Assembly (NCBI RefSeq): GCF_040448675.1 | Contig: NZ_CP159289.1 | Coordinates: forward strand, 3,621,001-3,685,000 | Reading direction: 5' to 3' | Origin: Dyadobacter sp. 676 | GTDB lineage: Bacteria; Bacteroidota; Bacteroidia; Cytophagales; Spirosomataceae | DNA: 64,000 nt | Shown here: positions 55,889 through 64,000 of the stretch, piece by piece | How the letters are laid out: every line of letters starts with the position of its first letter | Numbering within the stretch: position 1 is the stretch's first letter | Notes under the pieces: model-generated | What the model saw: the letters and a program-made list of their open reading frames with translations, nothing else | The model's database searches: none | Told to the model about the DNA's origin: nothing | Program-made: the position numbers and the translations under genes

Positions 55889-56926
55889 TCAATTGGATAA
55901 GTCATTTGAAAAATATAACCGCATTTGGCCGACAAGCTCTTGCACAGAGGTAACCCTGCACAGCCGGTTTTCAAAATTTATTTCAGCTTCAAATCCGTTC
56001 TCTGTTTCGCTGGCGGTGATACGGCATGGTGCGTCGCGGTACCTGCTTATCCCCAGCCCTTCCCTTTGAAGGGCACGTTTAGCCCAGAAAACGGGTCTTT
56101 CAGGGCCTTCGAGATAAACGTGGGCGTTCCCGACAGGCTGATGAATGATAAACATGCCGGTGGAGCGGTCGAAAGCGAAACCGTTTTGGGAAAATGTGGC
56201 CTCAAAAGCACCATTTAACACCAGATCTTCGGGTAACCCTGTCGTGAGCAGACCGTTGGGTCGCATAAGCCAGAGTTCGTCGGCGGTCTGTAACGCAAGG
56301 TCCAGCTCGTGCGTGCTCAGCAGGATCGCCTTGCGGGTGTTGCGCGCGAGCTTGTGCAGCAAACGCATCATTTCCACCCGGTTGGGCAGGTCGAGATGGG
56401 CAGTGGGCTCATCGAGGAGGATCAACGGCGTGTCCTGCGCCAGGGCGCGTGCAAGCATTACCTTTTGTCTTTCACCGTCGCTCAATTGGCTCATCCGGCG
56501 GTCGAGCAATGGGGTAATACCGGCCTGTTCAATGCTTTGCGCGATTTTGAAATGATCCTCCCGGCCAAGTGTTCCCAGCCACCCTGTGTATGGTGTGCGT
56601 CCCAGTGCCACCACTTCGCGGGTACTGAGGTTACCTGCGTCGATCCTGTCGGTAAGCACTAGGCTTAGCTTTTGTGCCAGTTCTGCGGGTTTCAACGTGC
56701 CGAGTCTCCGTCCGTCGATGACGATTTGGCCTTCCAACGCTGGCTGTAAACCGCTTAGAGTACGCATCAACGTCGATTTTCCCGCTCCGTTCGATCCCAG
56801 CAGACATACCAGGCTACCCGACCGGAGCGTGACATTGAGGTCCGACGCAACCGTCCGTTCATTACCGGCCGACCGGTAGCCGATGGTCAGCGAATGGGTT
56901 TCGAGTATGGCTGCCGGGGTTTTCAT
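55889..56926 (-). CDS. ABC importer ATPase, iron-siderophore/cobalamin type, with C-terminal extension
   Basis: 345 residues. Walker A GSNGAGKST, Q-loop region VLTDRIDAG, signature LSDGERQKVMLARALAQD, Walker B LILLDEPTAHLDL and switch His in LSTHELD make a complete FecE/BtuD-type ATPase. About 90 residues beyond the usual end form an extra domain (from NAHVYLEGPERPVFWAKR to the C-terminus). Its start overlaps the permease stop by 4 nt. Drives uptake across the inner membrane with the two upstream genes. Confidence 0.88.
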   Translation of the reverse strand: MKTPAAILETHSLTIGYRSAGNERTVASDLNVTLRSGSLVCLLGSNGAGKSTLMRTLSGLQPALEGQIVIDGRRLGTLKPAELAQKLSLVLTDRIDAGNLSTREVVALGRTPYTGWLGTLGREDHFKIAQSIEQAGITPLLDRRMSQLSDGERQKVMLARALAQDTPLILLDEPTAHLDLPNRVEMMRLLHKLARNTRKAILLSTHELDLALQTADELWLMRPNGLLTTGLPEDLVLNGAFEATFSQNGFAFDRSTGMFIIHQPVGNAHVYLEGPERPVFWAKRALQREGLGISRYRDAPCRITASETENGFEAEINFENRLCRVTSVQELVGQMRLYFSNDLSN

Positions 56927-57975
56927 GAGAATGCTGAACGTAAGTTGTTGCGCCGGATAATGATCCAGATCACCACGGGCGCTCCAAGCAACGACGTGAC
57001 TATATTGATAGGGATCACGGTTTGTGTGCCCGGGAGCTGCGCAATGATGTCACACAATAAAAGTAATACCGTCCCGGTGAGGCAGGTTGCCGGAATGAGT
57101 ACGCGGTGATTGGATGTGCCGAAAAGCGAACGGGTAATGTGCGGAATGGCTATGCCCACAAAGCCGATCGGCCCGCAGAATGCGGTAACGCTGCCGGTGA
57201 GTAAGCTGGTGCTGAGCATGATCAGCAGGCGCGTCCGCCCGACGGTAAGTCCCATGCTTCTCGCATAATTTTCTCCGAGTAATAATGCGTTAAGGGATTT
57301 TGAGGAAGCGAACGCCAGCAATAGGCCTGCGACAACTACCCCGGACAATACATATAAATGGTAACCGGTAACACCCCCCAGTGACCCGAACGTCCACATA
57401 ATGTATTCCTGCAATTGCTCGGGCTGGCTGAAATACTGCCAGATGCTGATGATCGAAAGGGTAATGGTGCCGATCATGACGCCGACGATCAGCAGGATCA
57501 CATTGTCGCGTATCCTTCCGGCGATCAGGAGTATAAGTGCTAAAACCAGAGCTGATCCCAGGGAAGCCATGCCGATAACGAGCCAACTGCCCGAAATGCC
57601 CAACTGGCTGATCGCGTACATGCTCGCGCTGCTCCCGCCCGCGAGCATGACAGCCGCCACGCCGAGCCCCGCCCCGGCGGTAATGCCCAGCTCCGACGGC
57701 CCCGCCAACGGGTTTCGGAACAACGTTTGCATTTGCAAGCCGCTGACCGACAGTCCGCAGCCGGCCAGGATCGCGGTGATGGATTTGGGTAAACGTATTT
57801 TTTCAATGATGAAAAGCCACGCACGGTTCTCCGACTCGCCGGTTGTCACGATGCGGAAAACCTCTTTAAAAGGTATCGCCACAGAACCGAGCATGATGTC
57901 GAGGCAGAAAAAGGCGACGGCAAATATTCCTAGCAAACTGAATATCCAGTTTTTGTTGTGACCCGTCTGCATCAT
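56923..57975 (-). CDS. ABC importer permease, FecCD/BtuC family
   Basis: 350 residues with about ten membrane helices and FecCD hallmarks: LRLPKSITAILAGCGLSVSG-like coupling start (here IRLPKSITAILAG), MQTLFRNPLAGPSELGITAGAG, and GFVGIAIPHITRSLFG near the C-terminus. Forms the homodimeric channel for siderophore, haem or cobalamin uptake. Stop and start codons touch the neighbouring genes. Confidence 0.92.
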   Translation of the reverse strand: MMQTGHNKNWIFSLLGIFAVAFFCLDIMLGSVAIPFKEVFRIVTTGESENRAWLFIIEKIRLPKSITAILAGCGLSVSGLQMQTLFRNPLAGPSELGITAGAGLGVAAVMLAGGSSASMYAISQLGISGSWLVIGMASLGSALVLALILLIAGRIRDNVILLIVGVMIGTITLSIISIWQYFSQPEQLQEYIMWTFGSLGGVTGYHLYVLSGVVVAGLLLAFASSKSLNALLLGENYARSMGLTVGRTRLLIMLSTSLLTGSVTAFCGPIGFVGIAIPHITRSLFGTSNHRVLIPATCLTGTVLLLLCDIIAQLPGTQTVIPINIVTSLLGAPVVIWIIIRRNNLRSAFS

Positions 57976-59142
57976 TAGGGAAGCTTTTTGTAATACACGA
58001 GCTGATGATTCGGAAGGAGCTCAGGGTGAAAAATCCGGATCATATCGGCCAGCACAGTATGCGGGTTCACGCTACCCGATTCGAAGAAGTCATTGGAGCC
58101 CTGGTCGTTAACAAGGCGGTTATAGCTGTATAAATCGCCTGTTTTCGCCGCTTTAAAATTGGCGTAACGGGTATCCATGGCAATGATGCTTTTTCGGGTG
58201 TCGTGGCCGCCGAAGCCGACATTGAGCCAATAGTCCGCTTGGAGGGCGATTGTCGATACCGCTTCGAAGCTCAGGGGAAGGCTTCCGGTAGCGGAGTCGT
58301 TTTGCCAGGGATAAAAAGCGCCCGCGTCCTTGAAAAACCGCGCCATGTAACTGTTGCCGCCGGGGACGAACCAGGCATCTTTGGTGTTCAGGCCGGATAA
58401 TACCGTCGGTTTTGTGGCCGCCTTTCCTGCCAGTGAAGCGAGCCGTGCATATTCCGATTCGACCTGCGCGAATTTTTCGTTTACCAGTTCCTCCTTGTCC
58501 AGCAATGCCGCCATCAGCTTCACCCATTCCGCCCGCGCCAGCGGCGTTCGTTCCACCCATTCGGAGTTGATCAATACCGGAATGCCCGCTTCTTTCAGCA
58601 TGCGATAGTGGTCCATTTTTGCCCCGGGATTGCCGATCGTCATTACCACATCCGGCTGCATTTCGATTAATTTTTCGTCGTTGAGCCCCCCCATCGCGGC
58701 CCACTTCAACGATTTTTTCCGCTTTGATCATGTCCACCACTTTCGGGGAATACACATATTGCAGGTTTCCGAGGCCGGTCAACACATCTTCCGTGCCCAA
58801 AAATCCGAGCAGGCCCACATGCATGGAAGACGTTGCCACGAGACTTTTTACGGGTATTTCAATGTGTTGGGCGTTCGGATAACCGGTAGGGGTTATTGCC
58901 CCTTTTCTCTGGAGAATATATCGCAAAGTATCGCCCTGCCCACCGAAAGGATTGATAATATTGACAAGTTTGAAGTCATTGAAATACCGGATAGTAAACC
59001 CCTTTGCGTGGTGAATGCCGGTTCGGGTAAATTGTGTGGCCGTGTCGGCGGGCGTCGTCTGTTGTTCCCGTTGCTCGTTCGACGTGGTACAAGTTTGAAT
59101 GAGAAAGGCCAGGAAAATGAGCAGGCTGGATATTCTGGGCAT
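57975..59142 (-). CDS. ABC importer substrate-binding lipoprotein, frameshifted
   Basis: About 388 residues in the repaired frame. A lipoprotein leader (LLIFLAFLIQTC) is followed by a periplasmic-binding fold of the FecB/BtuF class (VATSSMHVGLLGFLGTEDVLTG, KLIEMQPDVVMTIGNPG). As written it breaks at a C7 run (58686-58692); with six it reads straight through (GRDGGLNDEKLIEMQPD). The ligand cannot be named; iron chelates and cobamides are the usual choices. Confidence 0.82.
58686..58692 (-). other. C7 homopolymer that breaks the binding-protein gene
   Basis: Seven C. Six would restore the substrate-binding protein frame. Confidence 0.75.
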
Positions 59143-59280
59143 AACTGATAATCGGTGAATCCGTAATCGGGCGGCCCGTTCATTGTTTCGGCGACCCGGC
59201 CAAAATTAGTTATTTCCTGACGGCTTTGTAGCAAACCGATCGTTCAATCCGCGGATAACAGCATAAGCAGACACTGGGTT

Positions 59281-59624
59281 TTAAATGTAATTCAGCATTT
59301 GTCTGACACCATTCATACCATTTTGCATGGTATCTACTGAACGGGTACCATGATAATAACCAGCCAAATGAAGCTCGTCGTATGCACTGGCAAGAAGCCG
59401 CAATAGTTTTTTATCGTGCATTCTTATTCGTGTCATATAATCCTCGATACTCTTCGGTTTGGTAAAATGAATGCCTTCTTTCTGCCTGAGATATTCGTCA
59501 CATCCTTATAAAGGCCATCTTTCTTACCTGCTTTCTCGCTCAGCAGCTGACGGGCATTTTCAAGATACCGCTCTGCTTCCTGTGTAGGCGTAAGGGATAG
59601 TTCGTGTTGTTTCGGCTGTGCCAT
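59281..59624 (-). pseudogene. DUF5618-like protein, internally deleted
   Basis: The N-terminal part (EAERYLENARQLLSEKAGKKDGLYKDV) and the C-terminal part (EYLRQKEGIHFTKPKSIEDY, RLLASAYDELHLAGYYHG) match what I recall of DUF5618. The connecting stretch of about 20 residues (usually KYVKMAGNTAYNGVL-like) is missing and the frames do not join. Likely a decayed HEPN-like small protein. Confidence 0.6.
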
Positions 59625-59819
59625 AGTGATGTGTTGAACCTTTATGCGAACATTTTCAGATAAGGTAACATTCAAGTTGGCGATAAATTTTGAATTTAGT
59701 TCGTAAAGCGATGTGTAATTCTGGCGCATTTGGAATATAAGTTGCTTTCAACCGGCTGGTTAAAGCATTTGGAGGCAACAGGTTGGGACGTTTGGCATAC
59801 TTTTGATAAATTCCCGATT

Positions 59820-60929
59820 ATGCCAAAACAGCCTCTTTTACAGTTTACCGGCAAAAGTATATACTGTGCCGTCGCCGATGTCCATATCGATCCCTGGATG
59901 CCCGTCGGCCGTGCGATCATTACGCACGCGCATAGCGATCATGCGCGTTGGGGAAGCCGGCATTACCTTGCGCATCACGACAGTGCGCCGATTTTGCGGC
60001 TGCGGTTAGGACAGGATATCAACCTGCAGACGGTGCGCTACGGGGAAAAATTTATGATCAACGGCGTAAAGTTCTCGCTGCATCCTGCCGGCCATATCAT
60101 CGGTTCGGCGCAGGTGCGGGTCGAATATCAGGGGGAAGTATGGGTGGCGAGCGGGGATTACAAATTGGAGGACGACCATTTCGCGGCGCCGTTCGAGCCG
60201 GTCAAATGTCACGTGTTCATTACAGAATCCACATTCGGATTGCCCATTTATAAATGGCAGCCCCAGCAACAGGTCATTTCGGAGATCGACGAATGGTGGG
60301 CCCAAAACCGTACGGAGGGCAAAGCCAGCGTGCTGATGGGCTATTCGCTGGGTAAAATGCAGCGGATTTTAAGAAATATCCGGTTGCAGGATTCGATGCT
60401 TTACGCACACGGGGCTATTTACACGGTGAATGAACGACTGCGTGAAGCAGGTTTCGATTTGCCTGAACTTACGTTGGTTACCAAGGATACCGACCGGAAG
60501 TTGTTCCGGGGCGCATTGGTACTTGCCCCGCCGTCGGCAGACGGGACAACCTGGATAAAAAAGTTCGCCCCTTACTCGGTCGGTTATTGCTCGGGCTGGA
60601 TGGCGCTGAGGGGAGCCAAGAACCGCCGCGCGGTGGATCAGGGTTTTGTGTTGAGCGACCACGTCGACTGGCCGGACCTGAACCGCGCCGTGAGGGAAAC
60701 GGAGGCGGAAAAAGTATTTGTGACGCACGGCTATACCAGTATTTTCTCCCGCTGGCTGAACGAGAACGGCATCGAAGCCGCGGAAGTGAGCACAATGTAT
60801 GGCAATGAAGACGAAAATGAGGAAGAAGAGATGGTGCAGGACGCCGCTGCCGGGCTGGAAGCTTATGAAGAGCATAAGCAAGAGCTCGACGAAGGTGCGA
60901 ATACGGATAAAAACAGTGTCGGGCTATGA
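59820..60929 (+). CDS. ligase-associated DNA exonuclease (metallo-beta-lactamase fold)
   Basis: 369 residues from the ATG at 59820; a -7-like TACTTTTG (59798-59805) just upstream argues against longer starts. A metallo-beta-lactamase/beta-CASP-type nuclease with THAHSDHARWG metal motif, HPAGHIIGSAQV, SGDYKLEDD and ITESTFG. It belongs to the conserved bacterial set of ligase, exonuclease, helicase and phosphoesterase linked to DNA repair. ATGA overlap with the ligase gene. The acidic C-terminus (NEDENEEEEM) is a variable tail. Confidence 0.9.
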   Translation: MPKQPLLQFTGKSIYCAVADVHIDPWMPVGRAIITHAHSDHARWGSRHYLAHHDSAPILRLRLGQDINLQTVRYGEKFMINGVKFSLHPAGHIIGSAQVRVEYQGEVWVASGDYKLEDDHFAAPFEPVKCHVFITESTFGLPIYKWQPQQQVISEIDEWWAQNRTEGKASVLMGYSLGKMQRILRNIRLQDSMLYAHGAIYTVNERLREAGFDLPELTLVTKDTDRKLFRGALVLAPPSADGTTWIKKFAPYSVGYCSGWMALRGAKNRRAVDQGFVLSDHVDWPDLNRAVRETEAEKVFVTHGYTSIFSRWLNENGIEAAEVSTMYGNEDENEEEEMVQDAAAGLEAYEEHKQELDEGANTDKNSVGL

Positions 60930-62524
60930 AGCAGTTTGCCGAGCTTTTCATGAACCTCGACCGTACGAACAAAACCAATGCGAAAGTCGAGTTGCTGAAA
61001 AACTATTTCATCTCAGCGCCGGATAATGACAAATTATGGGCATTGACGTTGTTTACGGGACGCAGGCCATCCTTTAAAGTCAACCGGACGCAGGTGAAAG
61101 AATGGGCGGCGGAAGAGGCGGGAATTCCGATGTGGCTTTTCCAGGAAAGTTATCACAGCGTAGGCGATCTGGGGGAAACCATTTCGCTGCTTTTGCCGCG
61201 CACCGGTTTAGGCGGTTCCGATAAATCGCTGGCCGAATGGTTTGGTTACCTCGGTATGCTTCCCCGTATGGCCGACGATGAAAAGCGGGATCATATTGTC
61301 CGGGCCTGGAAACAGCTCTCGCAACATGAGACATTCGTATTCAACAAACTGCTGATGGGCAGCTTTCGTATCGGCGTGTCGCAGACGCTCGTTATCCGCG
61401 CGCTCGCGGAGGCGACGGAAACAGATTCCAACGTAATAGCCCATCGCGTAATGGGCCAGTGGGATCCGATTGAGACTACTTTTGAACGACTGATATTAGA
61501 TAAAGGCGAAAACGACAATGCGTCGAGACCTTATCCGTTTTTCCTCGCTTATCCGATCGAGGGCGACGTGGCCGACCTTGGCGACGCAGCCGACTGGTTT
61601 GCGGAGTGGAAATGGGACGGCATCCGATCGCAGATTATTCACCGGAACAGAGAACTTTTCATCTGGACCAGAGGCGAGGAGTTATCCACCGAAAAATTTC
61701 CGGAATTGCATTTTCTTAACGACGTTCTTCCGGGCGGAACCGTGCTCGATGGTGAAATCGTAACCTATTCCAATGGTCGGCCGATGCCGTTCAATGTCCT
61801 GCAAACCCGTATTGGCCGCAAAAATCTTTCCAAAAAAATACTGGAAGAGGCGCCCGTAGCCTTTCTGGCTTATGATATCCTGGAAGCGAACGGCGTAGAT
61901 ATCCGCGGGCTCACACAGGAACAACGCCGGGCCCAACTGGAAGCGATTCATGCGAGCGTGCCTGCTCAATCCTATTTTAATTTATCGCCATTGATCGATT
62001 TTAAAGACTGGCAACAGCTGCGCGACCTTCACCCTTCATCCCGCGAAAACATCGCCGAAGGGTTTATGATCAAGCGCAGAACGGGCACGTACCTAGTAGG
62101 CAGGAAAAAGGGCGACTGGTGGAAATGGAAAATCGACCCGCTGAGCGTCGATGCGGTGTTGATTTATGCGCAGAAAGGTTCCGGCCGCCGCGCTGAGCTA
62201 TTCACCGACTACACCTTCGCCGTATGGGGCGACGATGGGAAGCTGGTGCCTTTTGCCAAAGCGTATTCGGGCCTAACCGACGCTGAAATCGGGCAGGTCG
62301 ACTATTTCATCAAACGCAATATCCTCGAAAAGTTTGGCCCTGTGCGTACGGTAAAGCCGGAGCTGGTTTTTGAAATTGGTTTTGAGGGAATTAACGAATC
62401 GTCGAGGCACAAGTCGGGCATCGCCGTCCGTTTCCCGCGCATTTTGCGATGGCGGAAGGATAAAAAGGCGGAGGAGGCGGATAGTTTGGACAGCTTGCGG
62501 AAGATTTTGGGTAATTATAAATGA
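60926..62524 (+). CDS. ATP-dependent DNA ligase (ligase-associated repair operon)
   Basis: 532 residues: an N-terminal DNA-binding domain, then the adenylation domain with nucleophile Lys in EWKWDGIR and motifs TVLDGEIV, LAYDILE, EGFMIKRR and WWKWKIDP. The OB-fold ends in EIGFEGINESSRHKSGIAVRFPRI. This is the LigB-like/ATP-type ligase found in addition to the NAD-dependent LigA. Operon with the exonuclease and, after a toxin-antitoxin insertion, the helicase. Confidence 0.93.
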   Translation: MKQFAELFMNLDRTNKTNAKVELLKNYFISAPDNDKLWALTLFTGRRPSFKVNRTQVKEWAAEEAGIPMWLFQESYHSVGDLGETISLLLPRTGLGGSDKSLAEWFGYLGMLPRMADDEKRDHIVRAWKQLSQHETFVFNKLLMGSFRIGVSQTLVIRALAEATETDSNVIAHRVMGQWDPIETTFERLILDKGENDNASRPYPFFLAYPIEGDVADLGDAADWFAEWKWDGIRSQIIHRNRELFIWTRGEELSTEKFPELHFLNDVLPGGTVLDGEIVTYSNGRPMPFNVLQTRIGRKNLSKKILEEAPVAFLAYDILEANGVDIRGLTQEQRRAQLEAIHASVPAQSYFNLSPLIDFKDWQQLRDLHPSSRENIAEGFMIKRRTGTYLVGRKKGDWWKWKIDPLSVDAVLIYAQKGSGRRAELFTDYTFAVWGDDGKLVPFAKAYSGLTDAEIGQVDYFIKRNILEKFGPVRTVKPELVFEIGFEGINESSRHKSGIAVRFPRILRWRKDKKAEEADSLDSLRKILGNYK

Positions 62525-62599
62525 CCTGGTGTTTGCTATGATAATTTTGATTTTATCTCAAATAAATGACATCAAATGTTAAATCTGCCTGCCTGTTGT

Positions 62600-62988
62600 T
62601 CACCATATTACTTTTAGAGTGTCGTAAAACTTAAATTTCTGATCGATCGTGATAACATACAGAGTTTCGGTGATGGCGGTTGCTATCAGCATTCTGTCAA
62701 ATGGATCACGGTGATTCTCGAACAAGGGTAATTGATCGTAACAATCAAAATTCCGGTTTCATAGAGATGATCTGAACGCCAATTTTTTGTATTTCCTCAT
62801 AGTACCGTGAAATTGGCTGACAGTTCAAGCTTGCCGGTTTTCTTTTTAATAGACATTTCGAAAAAGGAGAGGGTGCTCGCGTAGCAAACGGAGTTGATAT
62901 CTTCGATGATAGTTTTGGCGGTCTTAGAAAGATTATGATGTTGTCCAAGGCTCCAAAGTATAGTGTGTGTATCTAACAAGTAGGCCAT
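62600..62988 (-). pseudogene. VapC-like PIN-domain toxin, two frameshifts
   Basis: MAYLLDTHTILWSLG carries the first PIN aspartate, FFEMSIKK the glutamate and, after two one-base repairs (near 62800-62806 and AAAA at 62757-62760), ENHRDPFDRMLIATAI and YVITIDQKFKFYD carry the remaining acidic residues. PIN toxins cleave RNA. It follows its antitoxin by 3 nt. Both breaks may be homopolymer-related errors, or the module is decayed. Confidence 0.75.
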
Positions 62989-62991
62989 TAA

Positions 62992-63207
62992 TTAAATATA
63001 TTCATCTAAATCACTCATATCATCATTGAAATCGTCAGCCATCTTAATTGTTCCGCTCATGGTACCGAGCTTACGTTTCCGGACAGAAGATGTTGGTTTG
63101 TCTTCGGTCATAAAGGTTACCAAGACTTTACTGGCCGTCTTGACGGGCGGCGATTCTTTTAAAATCACTTTTCCGTTTTCATAAACACCTTCAACAGTTG
63201 TCAGCAT
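62992..63207 (-). CDS. antitoxin of the PIN module
   Basis: 71 residues from the ATG at 63207. The N-terminal VEGVYENGKVILKESPP fits the AF2212/DUF2281-type antitoxin pattern and the acidic tail GTIKMADDFNDDMSDLDEYI fits toxin-wrapping C-termini. The earlier in-frame start at 63246 is less likely. Confidence 0.75.
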   Translation of the reverse strand: MLTTVEGVYENGKVILKESPPVKTASKVLVTFMTEDKPTSSVRKRKLGTMSGTIKMADDFNDDMSDLDEYI

Positions 63208-63254
63208 AACTTTAAGTAGTTGATCCCGTTTAACAAATATAACCAAATTATCCC

Positions 63255-64000
63255 TTGACCAAATCCCGCGGACATAGCATTGTTGAGCAATGGTTTAAAG
63301 ATAAAAAATGGAAGTGGGCGGCCTTTCAGAAAGAGGCGGCTAAGGCATATCTGGCGGGGAAAAGCGGATTGGTGAATGCTCCCACAGGTAGCGGAAAGAC
63401 ATACTCGCTGTGGTTGCCGATATTGATCCGGCATATCGATTCGCTTCCTGGAAAACCGTTAAAAACGAAAAAAGGCCTGCAAGTTCTTTGGATCACACCG
63501 CTCCGGGCGCTTTCGAAGGACCTTTTCCGGAATATGGAAATGGCGGCGCTGGAAATGAACCTCACATGGCGTGTGAGCATACGCACAGGCGATACGGGTG
63601 CACGGGAGCGTAATGAACAGAAAAAGCAAATGCCCGATGCGCTCATCATTACGCCCGAAAGCCTGCATATGCTTTTTACGCAAAAGGACGCTTCCGCGCT
63701 TTTCAAAAACCTGCACACCGTAGTGGTAGACGAGTGGCACGAACTTATGGGCAGCAAACGGGGAACCCAGACGGAGCTCGCATTGGCCCGGCTTCGCACG
63801 ATTAACCCCGATCTTCAGACCTGGGGCATTTCGGCTACGATCGGTAACCTCGACGAGGCCAGGCAGGTGCTGCTGGGCATGCATTTCCCGCAGGAAAAAG
63901 CGATAACCATCCGTGCCAACACCGATAAAAAGATACTGGTTGAGAGCATTATGCCGGAAAGGGTCGAAACCCTGCCATGGTCAGGGTATATGGGTATCAG
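63255..64000 (+). CDS. ligase-associated DEXH-box helicase, N-terminal part (runs off the window)
   Basis: About 248 residues before the edge. Walker A NAPTGSGKTYS, motif Ia TPLRALSKDL, motif II VVVDEWHEL and motif III WGISATIGNLDE define an Lhr-like superfamily 2 helicase of the ligase-associated group. The frame has no early ATG; a TTG at 63255 (TTG ACC AAA TCC) is the best visible start. Divergent from the toxin-antitoxin pair, so it probably has its own promoter here. Confidence 0.87.
   Translation, partial: MTKSRGHSIVEQWFKDKKWKWAAFQKEAAKAYLAGKSGLVNAPTGSGKTYSLWLPILIRHIDSLPGKPLKTKKGLQVLWITPLRALSKDLFRNMEMAALEMNLTWRVSIRTGDTGARERNEQKKQMPDALIITPESLHMLFTQKDASALFKNLHTVVVDEWHELMGSKRGTQTELALARLRTINPDLQTWGISATIGNLDEARQVLLGMHFPQEKAITIRANTDKKILVESIMPERVETLPWSGYMGI

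Noticed and set aside
59143..59280. Cobalamin or other riboswitch upstream of the ABC importer
   Set aside because: I looked for the conserved cobalamin core on the minus strand and found no convincing match, so the importer's ligand is left open.

Overview
The window looks like chromosome from a Bacteroidota bacterium, most likely order Cytophagales and near Dyadobacter/Spirosomataceae. The genus is inferred from overall gene style, not from a database match. Supporting signs are promoters of the Bacteroidota form (TTG, about 20 nt, TAnnTTTG) before tRNA-Asn and the OmpA gene, type IX secretion (T9SS) sorting domains, a CHU_C/gliding-type C-terminal domain, a DUF5618 relic and a ligase-associated exonuclease/ligase/helicase operon.

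Layout. 1-1.6 kb: 5' part of dnaG and a TerC-family membrane protein. 1.9-12 kb: a minus-strand surface polysaccharide locus with two glycosyltransferases, an O-antigen polymerase/ligase, neuA-neuC-neuB (CMP-sialic acid or a related nonulosonate), a Wzc-type tyrosine kinase and UDP-galactopyranose mutase. 12-17.2 kb: OmpA-family protein, tgt, a family-2 glycosyltransferase, rsmG, a small hypothetical gene and tRNA-Asn.

17.2-27.8 kb: a degenerate integrative island in the 3' end of tRNA-Asn, bounded by 44-bp direct repeats. Its tyrosine integrase is cut by an IS3-family element with a 3-bp target duplication. It also carries a second IS3-family element, an N-terminally truncated SRAP (HMCES/YedK) fragment, a lipoprotein, a T9SS-secreted subtilase and AT-rich genes of unknown function. 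The most unusual feature is here: both transposases are interrupted by short GC-rich, hairpin-forming inserts of 14-16 bp (six in one, one in the other). Removing them in silico restores an uninterrupted family-like transposase.

27.9-39.4 kb: a minus-strand series of secreted or lipoprotein genes ending in a ~6 kb SpvB/FG-GAP/RHS polymorphic-toxin gene. Its C-terminal domain has an HEYGH zinc-metallopeptidase motif, and two paralogous small lipoproteins follow it. 40-53.5 kb: dienelactone hydrolase, a YjbH-like outer-membrane protein with a coiled-coil lipoprotein, two tandem amidohydrolases with a glucose-dehydrogenase-like/cytochrome c protein, a T9SS protein and an S74-chaperone surface protein. 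53.5-59.1 kb: a SnoaL/GNAT/nitrilase operon and an iron-siderophore/cobalamin-type ABC importer. 59.3-64 kb: a DUF5618 relic and the ligase-associated repair operon, with a broken PIN toxin-antitoxin module between ligase and helicase.

Caution on reading frames. At least fifteen genes are broken by apparent one-base indels, most of them in homopolymer runs. One-base edits restore family-like proteins with sensible joins to neighbouring genes. Unpolished long-read assembly errors are the simplest explanation; real decay, or phase variation in the polysaccharide genes, remains possible.
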